This document shows positions 53,350-61,573 of a DNA stretch of 64,000 nt, in pieces. The stretch's first letter is position 1. Each line of letters starts with the position of its first letter. This DNA is from DTCV01 sp964641155 (lineage in GTDB: Archaea; Thermoproteota; Thermoprotei_A; Sulfolobales; NBVN01): the NCBI GenBank assembly GCA_964641155.1, contig CAZXJO010000003.1, positions 1 through 64,000 on the forward strand, read 5' to 3'. The notes below the pieces were generated by a model. The model was given only the letters and a program-made list of their open reading frames with translations. It did not search any database and was not told the origin of the DNA. The translations under genes were made by a program, and so were the position numbers.

Positions 53350-54555
53350 TTAAGGCATATAGCCCTTATCCTTATAGTACTTAGCTGCTCCAGGATGGAG
53401 CTCCCATAAACCTCCTAATTGCCATGCTTTGCTGGGGTCGAATTCCTCGAAGTACTTCGCGGAAGCTGCTATATAGTCCTTGTGTTCATCTAGCAGTCTG
53501 GCAACGAAGTATATGAAGTCCGCCGGTAGCCCAGCCCTGCATAGGAATACGGGGTAATCAACGAGTGTTGGGTAATCCTCCTTAACCCACCTATAAGAAG
53601 CCTTAGGGATCACCGTTTTCTTAAAACCGAAAGTATTCATCATGTACTTGAACTCATCATCCGTCAGTGTAAATGGCTCTAACTCCATGGTCGTATCAGC
53701 TTCGACCATAGCACTATAACCTATGCCTCCGAAAGCCACGTAGACCTGTATCTTGCCCTCCCTCATCATTTGAACTATGTCGGTATGCGAACCTAGGAAT
53801 ACAGTGCCTCCAGCCCTCCTAATATCATCGTATGTAACCCCATACCTAGCCAGTAAAGTCCTCAGCGCAAACTCCTCAGCCGTCCCCCTAATGTTGGTAC
53901 CCACGGCTACCCTCTGACCAGCTTTAACCATATCTGCCAACTCTTTGAAGTTACTTGCAGGGAACCCCTTAACCTTCACGCCGTGGAAGTATTGGCTGTA
54001 GAGCCCCCCGGCTAATAGTTTAACATTGCTGAAGTTTATAGGCTCCCCCCAATACTCCATTGCTGATTTCTCATCCTTAGCCACTGCCGACTGCCATGCG
54101 TAGGCAATGACGATGTCTGCTTCATTCTTAGACGTGGCAAGTATGTTAGGACCTGAGCCACCAGGCTGGACGGTAGCTTGAACCTTCAAATGTTTGAAGA
54201 TTAAATCACCTAGCCCAGCACCTATCGGGTACCAAGCACCTCCTATACCTCCTACCTTTATAATGACTTCTTTAGGCCAATGAGCTGGTGGTGTGGGCGG
54301 TATCGGAGTTACTGTGGGTGTTGGCGTAGGTGTTACTGTGACCGTCACCGTCTGAGGTGGTAACGTGATGGTTGAGGTGACGGTTACCGTAGCAGCTGCG
54401 GTGGTGGCGGTGACAGTCTGAGTAACAACTGAAGTAACTGTCTTAGGCGGTGGCACAGCTGAGGAGCCTGCGAAGTATCCACCAACACCTGCAACGATGA
54501 TTAGTACTACTAGTATGCCTATCAGGGATTTTTGAGCACTCACAATATCCACCAT
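53350..54555 (-). CDS. TAXI-family TRAP solute-binding protein
   Basis: 401 residues. Membrane anchor (about 10-30), Thr/Val/Pro linker (about 38-92), then the TAXI (NMT1-like) domain: VIIKVGGIGGAWYPIGAGLGDLI, VQPGGSGPNILATSKNEADIVIAYAWQSAVA, TNIRGTAEEFALRTLL, GSHTDIVQMMREGKIQVYVAFGG. TAXI proteins normally serve a fused DctQM permease, but none is in the window; the neighbours are an MFS carrier and Fe-S proteins. The N-terminal GGYFAGSSAVPPPKTVT is shared word for word with DctP at 5084-6265. Confidence 0.92.
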   Translation of the reverse strand: MVDIVSAQKSLIGILVVLIIVAGVGGYFAGSSAVPPPKTVTSVVTQTVTATTAAATVTVTSTITLPPQTVTVTVTPTPTPTVTPIPPTPPAHWPKEVIIKVGGIGGAWYPIGAGLGDLIFKHLKVQATVQPGGSGPNILATSKNEADIVIAYAWQSAVAKDEKSAMEYWGEPINFSNVKLLAGGLYSQYFHGVKVKGFPASNFKELADMVKAGQRVAVGTNIRGTAEEFALRTLLARYGVTYDDIRRAGGTVFLGSHTDIVQMMREGKIQVYVAFGGIGYSAMVEADTTMELEPFTLTDDEFKYMMNTFGFKKTVIPKASYRWVKEDYPTLVDYPVFLCRAGLPADFIYFVARLLDEHKDYIAASAKYFEEFDPSKAWQLGGLWELHPGAAKYYKDKGYMP

Positions 54556-54647
54556 CCAACTTAGTGGTCTTGAACACTTATAAATCTTAGTATGGATTAG
54601 GGCAAGTTATCGAAAAATAATCTAGCTTAGCTTGATACCTTGATCGG

Positions 54648-55286
54648 TTATAGTTTCTGAACTAACTGCTTTATTAGTTTCACAGCCCTTACAGGGTTAA
54701 AGATACCGCAACTACAGCATGCTGCCATTACCTCAGCCGCCTCCTCAGGCGTTATCCTACTCCTCTTAACGTCTTGAGCTAACTTCAGGACTAGGTTCCT
54801 TGAGACGAATTGGTGTCCGCACATTGTGCATATCTTAATTACTTCCTCGTGCTTAGGTAGTAGTTCTGTCTTGCCCCAAATCCCGATGGCTAGGTTAACT
54901 GTGTGTGGTCTTGCTACCTTCTTAACTTCATCGTAAAGGCCGCTGATGACTACCGACATACCCAAGTCAGCAGTTCTTAACTCATCTATCACCTTTTTAA
55001 CGGTCTCTAAGTCGGTGTAAACTCCATGATATATCGACCTATCATGTCCTCCTTGAAGCAACCTTTCAACGGTCCTGATCTTGAATCCCGCCCTGTACAT
55101 GCTTCCCTGAGTCATGTCCCCCGTATTGACCGGTTCGTACTTGTTCAATATTTTAAGGGCTTCAGCTAACTTGGGAGCCGCTCCGACGTCGTTGAAACCC
55201 TTAGCGGACATCACTAATACTACGTAATCTTCCTTTAGTTCTTCGTACGTGCCCTGCCTATGAAGCGTGTGGGTCATCACTCCCAC
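54648..55286 (-). CDS. Uncharacterised Cys-rich protein paired with a ferredoxin-like protein
   Basis: 212 residues, soluble. The C-terminal third carries KICTMCGHQFVSRN (CxxCGH) and AACCSCGIFNPVRA (CCxCG), probably a metal or Fe-S site formed by four or five Cys; the N-terminal part (DYVVLVMSAKGFNDVGA, GLYDEVKKVARPHTVNLAIGIWGK) is α/β. I do not recognise a characterised family. Its start overlaps the end of the 4Fe-4S gene by 10 bases, so the two proteins very likely form one complex. Confidence 0.7.
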   Translation of the reverse strand: MGVMTHTLHRQGTYEELKEDYVVLVMSAKGFNDVGAAPKLAEALKILNKYEPVNTGDMTQGSMYRAGFKIRTVERLLQGGHDRSIYHGVYTDLETVKKVIDELRTADLGMSVVISGLYDEVKKVARPHTVNLAIGIWGKTELLPKHEEVIKICTMCGHQFVSRNLVLKLAQDVKRSRITPEEAAEVMAACCSCGIFNPVRAVKLIKQLVQKL

Positions 55287-56101
55287 CCAACAAACGGTTT
55301 TCCTAACCCTATGTTGATTTTCATGTTAGGCCTCCACTCCAAACCTACCTTCCTTAAAACCTCGCAGGCCTCCGGCTCCCCATCAGGTTTCACGCGGGAC
55401 ACCAGACCAACAGATATTACAGTATTTAACTTCTTACTAACCTCTTTGATTATTTCCAGTACCTTAGGTGCTTGTTCCTTGGATGTTTTAGCCTCGACAA
55501 CCGCTGAAAGTAGGTAGACGTTACGCAGTTCAGGATCTTTAACTTCACCGGTCTTCGGATTTATTAGTAATTTAGTGACCGGGTTTTCAGGTTCGAAAGT
55601 CACGTAAGGTGCTATAGCTTTACACACCTTCTCAACATCCGACACCCTAACACCTATGCCAGTGGGCCTACCCATGTCTAAGGCAAACCCTATCTCACCG
55701 AACTTAAATCTACCTGTAACGTCATTAGTCTTCATCTCCTCGGTGCCTCTACCAGCCATCCCGGTCTCAGGCCAGACAGCGGTTGCTGATGCGAAGAAGA
55801 ACTTCAACCTCCTCACGAAGGACATCTTTTCCGGTGGTGTAGGTTCTATAGCATCTTTGGGGCATCTCGCAACCCTATAACATATCCAGCACTCAACGCA
55901 TCTATCCTTATCGACCCTGGCAAAGTTCTTCCCTCCCTCACTAACTATCTGTATGGCGCCTGTAGGGCAGTATGGTACGCAATGTGTACAAGCCACACAC
56001 TTACTAGGATTTATGTACAAAGTTTCACCACGAGAAAGTAATATCGAGCTCCGGATTAAAAACCTTATCATTTTATAAAATCTTATTAAGGATTTAATCA
56101 A
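55277..56101 (-). CDS. Protein with two [4Fe-4S] motifs and a novel C-terminal domain
   Basis: 274 residues. An N-terminal di-cluster ferredoxin domain: CVACTHCVPYCPTGA (standard CxxCxxCxxxCP) and CVECWICYRVARCPKDA, where the last spacing is five residues instead of three. Residues 110-274 (FKFGEIGFALDMGRPTGIGVRVSDVEKVCKAIAPYV onward) form an α/β domain I cannot assign. Probably cytoplasmic electron transfer to the partner encoded next. First gene of the run leading to the TAXI and MFS genes. Confidence 0.75.
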   Translation of the reverse strand: MIKSLIRFYKMIRFLIRSSILLSRGETLYINPSKCVACTHCVPYCPTGAIQIVSEGGKNFARVDKDRCVECWICYRVARCPKDAIEPTPPEKMSFVRRLKFFFASATAVWPETGMAGRGTEEMKTNDVTGRFKFGEIGFALDMGRPTGIGVRVSDVEKVCKAIAPYVTFEPENPVTKLLINPKTGEVKDPELRNVYLLSAVVEAKTSKEQAPKVLEIIKEVSKKLNTVISVGLVSRVKPDGEPEACEVLRKVGLEWRPNMKINIGLGKPFVGWE

Positions 56102-56251
56102 TGGAGATTTGCATGGTCAATGTGGAAGCGTATGGTGGCGTTTTACCAAACTCACCATCAAGCCCTGGAAAGGTGTGACTCTTGAAGAAGTTAACTTTAT
56201 ACATTGCAGGGACATAATGAAATTAGGCGTCTAAGTAAGGGATTAAGCGTC

Positions 56252-57478
56252 ATGCGAGTTAGTGGAGAACTGTGTGTGAGGTGTAGGGGCGGGAAGAACT
56301 TATGCGGGATGCCCTACTGCCCAGTAGTTGTTAAGGCCTTAGTCAGTGATTTGAAGGTAAGTGGTAACAATGTTTACGGGTCATCACCCCCTTCACTGTT
56401 CGTAGGTAGGTATGGCTACCCTCGAGTAAGGGTAGGTCCGGCAACACCCCCCGAGGTCGGGGATACGTCGATATATGACTTACCTGAGATGTGGCTCAAT
56501 TTACCGTTGAATGATATCTTAGGGTTTCGGTATTCGTTAATTAGGGGGACTTACTCAGCATCTGTGGGGGACGTGGGCAGCAAGCGTGTGGTGGACCTCC
56601 AGGAGCTGGCCCTTACCCTACATCCAGTGGATACTGAATTGACGTTTGCGAAAGTGCCTAAACCGAAAATCCTCCTGGACGAATACATGCCTCCTCAAGG
56701 GCCCTCAGCACCGCTAAAAGACTTTAAAATTGTGGGCAACCCCTTAAGCGATAGAAGACTTGAGAAAGTGTTCTATGATACCGATTTGAGGGCTTCTGAG
56801 GGAGTCATACGGCTTTACATGGATAGCGTCCCGGTCTCAGCTATACAGAAGTTGTTCAGCGTCGGGGGAATGGGGACCGCAAGGCATAGGAAGCTCGTAC
56901 CTACAAGGTGGTCCATCACGGCGGTTGACTACATGATATCTAACTACCTCGTAAGTCAGGTTAAAAAGTTCCCTATAATAAGCTCTTACATGCTGTACTA
57001 CAGGAACTTCATGGATAACTTGTTCATAGGGATATTAGCACCTAGAGCCTGGAGTTTTGAGTGGATGGAGGCTTGGTTTCCTGGAAGCACTTGGAACAGA
57101 TTCGGAACGATCGCTGAGGTTGAAGGGGATTATGAGGGCTTCGGAGGTAGGGATGAGTACCCAGGAATCGGGGGCTGCTACTACGCGTCAAGGCTAGCTG
57201 CTGCTGAAAGCCTGCTCAATGCCAGAAGGCAAGCTACTGTAATACTTTGGAGGGAGATTTACGAGGGCTTCGATTTACCTGTAGGTGTTTGGTTCGTTAG
57301 GGAGAACGTGAGGGCAATGTTTAAAGAGAGGCCTTTGACCTTCAGATCGGCTGAAGAACTGATCACTTACTTGAAGGAGGCAAAACTCACTAGGGTTCCG
57401 CTTAGTAGGTGGGTTGAGAAATCCCACTTGATGAAGTCAATACTCGTACAGGAGACTTTGGACAAATACATCCGATGA
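56252..57478 (+). CDS. NreA-type DNA repair protein
   Basis: About 408 residues of the archaeal Nre family. The N-terminal zinc finger has Cys8, Cys11, Cys18 and Cys23 (ELCVRCRGGKNLCGMPYCP); conserved stretches include SPPSLFVGRYGYPRVRVGP, RHRKLVPTRWSITAVDYM and YPGIGGCYYASRLAAAE. The C-terminus QETLDKYI looks like a PCNA-interacting (PIP) box. NreA proteins act in DNA damage repair. ATG 56252 fits the family and a TTTATAC box near 56195-56201; the frame is open to TTG 56204. Overlaps the radical SAM gene by 4 bases. Confidence 0.9.
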   Translation: MRVSGELCVRCRGGKNLCGMPYCPVVVKALVSDLKVSGNNVYGSSPPSLFVGRYGYPRVRVGPATPPEVGDTSIYDLPEMWLNLPLNDILGFRYSLIRGTYSASVGDVGSKRVVDLQELALTLHPVDTELTFAKVPKPKILLDEYMPPQGPSAPLKDFKIVGNPLSDRRLEKVFYDTDLRASEGVIRLYMDSVPVSAIQKLFSVGGMGTARHRKLVPTRWSITAVDYMISNYLVSQVKKFPIISSYMLYYRNFMDNLFIGILAPRAWSFEWMEAWFPGSTWNRFGTIAEVEGDYEGFGGRDEYPGIGGCYYASRLAAAESLLNARRQATVILWREIYEGFDLPVGVWFVRENVRAMFKERPLTFRSAEELITYLKEAKLTRVPLSRWVEKSHLMKSILVQETLDKYIR

Positions 57479-58299
57479 TCCCCATGGTTAGATATTTACC
57501 TACCAAGGTGAAGACAGCTTTATCACTATCTAGGCTACCAGATATCGAATATGCCTTCAATCCCTATATAGGATGTGCTCACGGATGCATCTACTGTTAC
57601 GCCCCAGACAACTGCAGGAGATACCCTGAAGTGTCGTACAGTTGGGGTTCTACAGTATTAGTGAAGGAGAACGTCGTTGAAGTTTTGAGGAGGGAGGTCA
57701 AGCGGTTGAAGCCCGGCGTTGTCGGGGTCTCAACAATAACTGACCCCTACCAACCAATTGAGAGGGAGAAAGAACTTACAAGAAATGCTGTTAAAGTACT
57801 TGCGAAGGGCGGGTTTAAGATATCAATCCAGTCTAAATCACCCTTACTGCTGAGGGACTTAGACATCATAAACCCTGAAAACTTCGATGTAGGGTTCACC
57901 ATAACGACGTTGAGGGATCAGCTAGCCAAGGAAATAGAACCCAACTCACCGCCACCTACTCAGAGAGCTAAAGCTGCTCAGGAAGTTTCCGAACATGGTG
58001 TCGAGACGTGGATATTCCTCGGACCAATAATACCCTTAGTAAACGAGTTCGAGGACGTTATCGAGGAAGTCGTCGAATTCACTTCATCAATAAATTCCTA
58101 CATAATATACGATAAGCTTAACGTTAAACCAGTAATGAGCTTCAACATGAGGAGGAAGTGGAACTTAAAGGAAGACATCAATGAGGTAATAAGATTAAGC
58201 ATGGACCCCAACTACTTCAAGAAAGTCAGCAAACTTGTCAGCGATTTATGTAGAAAACATAGGGTGAGGTGTGTGCCTGCGTTTAACACACCTACTTAA
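57475..58299 (+). CDS. Radical SAM protein of the spore photoproduct lyase-like (SplB) family
   Basis: 274 residues. Cluster motif CAHGCIYCYAPD (Cys34, Cys38, Cys41), preceded by DIEYAFNPYIG, and VVGVSTITDPYQPIE and KISIQSKSPLLLRDLDII as in the COG1533/SplB-like group. True spore photoproduct lyase is longer and bears a Cys H-donor near the C-terminus; here CRKHRVRCVP at the C-terminus offers candidates. Translational coupling with NreA (ATGA overlap) suggests a DNA-repair or nucleic-acid reaction. Confidence 0.87.
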   Translation: MIPMVRYLPTKVKTALSLSRLPDIEYAFNPYIGCAHGCIYCYAPDNCRRYPEVSYSWGSTVLVKENVVEVLRREVKRLKPGVVGVSTITDPYQPIEREKELTRNAVKVLAKGGFKISIQSKSPLLLRDLDIINPENFDVGFTITTLRDQLAKEIEPNSPPPTQRAKAAQEVSEHGVETWIFLGPIIPLVNEFEDVIEEVVEFTSSINSYIIYDKLNVKPVMSFNMRRKWNLKEDINEVIRLSMDPNYFKKVSKLVSDLCRKHRVRCVPAFNTPT

Positions 58300-58765
58300 A
58301 AACATCCACTATCTCAGGATTATTTAAAAATTTAATTAGATCCTCGGTAACTATCTTAACTAATGTCCTCAAACTGCCCCCGCCGCATACTATATATTCC
58401 TTCTCAAGAATTTTAGGGTCAACTACCCTGCGAAGTACTGAGACACTGCTCAGCAAAGGGCTTACAGCACCTGGAGGGACCTTAAGAACGTTTAAAACCT
58501 CATCTGCTGTGGCCATCCTAACCTCACTGCCTAAGTATGCGCTTAACTTATCATTATCGATCCTTCTATCACCTCTAACAATGAGGGACAGATACTCACC
58601 CTTCCTAGTCTTCACCAGTATGGTCTTAACTATCCTTTCGGGCGGTTCGTTAACTAGCCGAGATGCCTTATAAACAGTTTCAACGGTGTCGGTGAATTCC
58701 AATATTTGAGCACGCAGTCTGCTCTTTTCGATGTTCTCAGAGATTTCCTCACTCAAATCATTCAC
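58292..58765 (-). CDS. YbaK/EbsC-type aminoacyl-tRNA deacylase
   Basis: 157 residues. Family hallmarks: RIVKTILVKTRKGEYLSLIVRGDRRIDNDKL, MATADEVLNVLKVPPGAVSPLL and YIVCGGGSLRTLVKI. It hydrolyses mischarged tRNAs in trans (Cys-tRNA-Pro, Ala-tRNA-Pro types) in the cytoplasm. ATG start. Its end overlaps the convergent radical SAM gene by 8 bases. Confidence 0.88.
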   Translation of the reverse strand: MNDLSEEISENIEKSRLRAQILEFTDTVETVYKASRLVNEPPERIVKTILVKTRKGEYLSLIVRGDRRIDNDKLSAYLGSEVRMATADEVLNVLKVPPGAVSPLLSSVSVLRRVVDPKILEKEYIVCGGGSLRTLVKIVTEDLIKFLNNPEIVDVFK

Positions 58766-58801
58766 CAGACGTTTATGGGGGCCTTCATGTTTTCTTAACT
58801 C

Positions 58802-61477
58802 CTAACTTATCTTTATTTTGAGGAGCTTTCTTACCTCGTCAAGAAGTACTAAGACCACTGGGACAACTGCCATGTAAGCAAACATCTCTAAAGGCAGCGG
58901 TACCGCTGAGAACGCTACACTAATAGGTGTGTAAATCACTAAGAGCTGGAGTGCTAGGGATAACAGTAGGGCTGGTAGTAACCATTTGTTCCCGGGCAAT
59001 TTCCATACGTTGATCCCTTCACTTCTAGATGCTAAGGCCCTGCCGAACTCCGATAGCACTAAAGCGGTGAAAGCCACTGTCTGAGCAAATCTTAGTCCAT
59101 AGCTTAACGTATTGGAGAACAGCACTATGACCATCAAACCTAAAACAGTACCCATCACAATGTAGTAGATGAGTTTCCTCCTAGTTATGAACCTCTCCTT
59201 AGCTGATCTCGGAGGTCTTTCAAGAATTCCAGGCTCGGCTGGTTCGAACCCTAAAGCTATCGCTGGAAGAGCGTCAGTTGTGACGTTAATCCATAGGAGG
59301 TGTATGGGCCTCAATATCGGGGGTAGTCCCAATAACTCGGCCCCGAAGACTGTAGCCACTTCACCTAAATTACACGTAAGGAGGTAGTTGATGGGCTTCT
59401 TGAGATTTTCGAAGATGACCCTACCCTCCTTTACAGCCTCGACTATGGTGACGAAGTTGTCGTCGAGTAGGATTAGCTGGGAAGCTTCTTTAGCGACCTC
59501 AGTCCCTTTAATCCCCATAGCTACACCTATGTCAGCCATCCTAAGTGCTGGCGCGTCGTTGACACCGTCACCAGTCATAGCCACCCTGTAACCCTTGCTC
59601 TTCAACGTCTTGACTATTCTGGCCTTATGCTCCGGGGTCACCCTGGCATATATATCTACTTTATCTACTATCTTAGCGAACTCCTCATCACTCATTGCCT
59701 CCAACTGCCTGCCCTCTAAAACATTTTCCTCGCCCGCCTCCAGTCCTATCATCTTGCCGATAGCCATGGCAGTTAATTTGTGGTCGCCTGTAACCATCAC
59801 TACCTTAATGCCAGCTCTCTTACATGTTTCTATCGCCTCTTTCACACCTTCCCGTGGTGGGTCAATAATCCCAAGAACTGCCATAAACGTTAGTTCTCTT
59901 TCTACATCCTCCACCGCCTCAGGTACGTAATCCAATAACCTGTATGCGACACCGAACGTTCTATAGCCACCCGAAGCTAACTCGGTTATATAGTTGATGA
60001 TGTTCTTCCTGACCCTATCACTTAAATCCTCCTCTGAACCGTGATTCCTCACCTTGCTCGATATCTCCAATAACATCTCAGGCGCACCCGAGGAGATCGC
60101 TAAGTACTTACTGCCGAATTCGTGGATAGTTGTCTTCCTCTTCCTGAATCTGTCAAATGAAAACATCTTGACAACCCTATACTTCTCCAGGGCTGACTTA
60201 ACGCCCTCCTCACCCAGACCTTTATAAGCGAGGACTAAGGCAGCTCCCTCAGTTGGTGATCCTAAAACCTTCCACTGCCCGCCGTCATTAACTAACTTGA
60301 CGTCAGGTGATGTGTGGATGGCCAGGGATTCGAGCAAGAACATGACATCATCTCTGCATTCGTTTCCTTCGACAAGCTTCAATTGACCCTTCGGCTCGAA
60401 ACCGGTGCCTGAGACCTCGTAGGTTGTATTAGGCATCTTAACCACTTTAACGGTCATTTCAGCCTTAGTCATCGTACCAGTTTTATCGCTGCATATGACG
60501 TTGCAGGCGCCTAGTCCTTCAACAGCTGCCAATCTCCTGACCAAAGCGTTCTTAGCCGCCATCCTCCTAGCACCAACGGCGAGTATCGCAGTGGCTATAG
60601 CGGGAAGCCCTTCAGGAACGGCCGCAACCCCCAAAGCGACTGCCAACATCAAAGCATCCAATATGTCTGTGTGTTCTAGGAAGAACGTCAGAACGAACAC
60701 CACGGCGCATATGCCTAGGATTATCATGCCTATCCTCTTACCGAACTCATCGAGCTCCACCTCGAGGGGGGTTTTCTCCTCCTCAGCTTCGACAACCATC
60801 TTAGTGATTTTACCGAACTCCGTGTTCATCCCAGTCGATGTCACTACTGCCTTACCCTTACCTCTGACAACGTATGTTCCCATAAACACCATGTTCTTCC
60901 TGTCACCTACTATGGTATCGGGTGGGAGCGTTATGTCGGCGAGCTTAGCGACCGGTGTCGACTCCCCTGTTAGAGAAGCTTCATCCACTTCCAAGTTAAC
61001 GGACTCGATAATCCTAGCATCAGCAGCTACTTTATCACCCTCACTAAGTATGAGGATATCCCCGGGAACCACACAGCTTGCTTCAATGACCTTTTCCTCA
61101 CCATCTCTTAGAACCCTACAAGTAGGCGCCGCCAATTTCTTCAAAGCCTCCAACGTCCTCTCAGCCCTAAATTCTTGAGTGAAGCCCATTATCGCCATTA
61201 TCATAACTATTATTAAGATAGCTGTGGCGTCTATGACCTCACCTAGGAGCAACGATATTACCGTCGCAACTAACAATATACCTATCAAAAAGTTGGCGAA
61301 TTGCTTCAGCAGAATCATTATCGGGTGCTTCTTCTTAGCCACTAATTCGTTACGTCCGCACGTGCGAAGCCTCTCCTCAGCCTCTTTACCGGTGAGACCT
61401 TCCAACCTAGTGTTAAGGTTTCGAATTACCTCCTCAACCGTTAGGGAATGCCATGGAAGGCTCACTAATAACACCAA
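58802..61477 (-). CDS. P-type cation-transporting ATPase (type II, Ca2+-like)
   Basis: 891 residues. N-terminal cation ATPase domain (WHSLTVEEVIRNLNTRLEGLTGKEAEERL), actuator LTGESTPV, M4 PEGLPAIATAILAVGARRM, phosphorylation site SDKTGTMTKAEM, hinge VMVTGDHKLTAMAIG and MTGDGVNDAPALRMADIG, and ten membrane segments with a C-terminal four-helix domain. Closest in pattern to the SERCA/PMR1 group, so calcium (or Na+/Mg2+) export. TTG 61477 or GTG 61474 fits a leaderless start behind a TTTTTTAATCC box; GTG 61465 with GGTG is possible. Confidence 0.93.
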   Translation of the reverse strand: MVLLVSLPWHSLTVEEVIRNLNTRLEGLTGKEAEERLRTCGRNELVAKKKHPIMILLKQFANFLIGILLVATVISLLLGEVIDATAILIIVMIMAIMGFTQEFRAERTLEALKKLAAPTCRVLRDGEEKVIEASCVVPGDILILSEGDKVAADARIIESVNLEVDEASLTGESTPVAKLADITLPPDTIVGDRKNMVFMGTYVVRGKGKAVVTSTGMNTEFGKITKMVVEAEEEKTPLEVELDEFGKRIGMIILGICAVVFVLTFFLEHTDILDALMLAVALGVAAVPEGLPAIATAILAVGARRMAAKNALVRRLAAVEGLGACNVICSDKTGTMTKAEMTVKVVKMPNTTYEVSGTGFEPKGQLKLVEGNECRDDVMFLLESLAIHTSPDVKLVNDGGQWKVLGSPTEGAALVLAYKGLGEEGVKSALEKYRVVKMFSFDRFRKRKTTIHEFGSKYLAISSGAPEMLLEISSKVRNHGSEEDLSDRVRKNIINYITELASGGYRTFGVAYRLLDYVPEAVEDVERELTFMAVLGIIDPPREGVKEAIETCKRAGIKVVMVTGDHKLTAMAIGKMIGLEAGEENVLEGRQLEAMSDEEFAKIVDKVDIYARVTPEHKARIVKTLKSKGYRVAMTGDGVNDAPALRMADIGVAMGIKGTEVAKEASQLILLDDNFVTIVEAVKEGRVIFENLKKPINYLLTCNLGEVATVFGAELLGLPPILRPIHLLWINVTTDALPAIALGFEPAEPGILERPPRSAKERFITRRKLIYYIVMGTVLGLMVIVLFSNTLSYGLRFAQTVAFTALVLSEFGRALASRSEGINVWKLPGNKWLLPALLLSLALQLLVIYTPISVAFSAVPLPLEMFAYMAVVPVVLVLLDEVRKLLKIKIS

Positions 61478-61573
61478 AACAATAGGGGGGTTGGGATTAA
61501 AAAAGATTATTAACTAATTCACACGGTGTTGCCATCTGTATATCAGGGAGGTCTTCCACTACATGAAACTACA

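Noticed and set aside
54300..54480. Repetitive G/T-rich DNA that could be a tandem repeat or CRISPR-like array
   Set aside because: It encodes the Thr/Val/Pro linker of the TAXI protein in frame; there are no regular repeats and spacers. No CRISPR array was seen in the window.
60495..61178. 227-codon plus-strand open frame opposite the P-type ATPase
   Set aside because: Antisense to a gene with all P-type motifs; the translation is Ser/Thr/Ala-rich with no recognisable domain.
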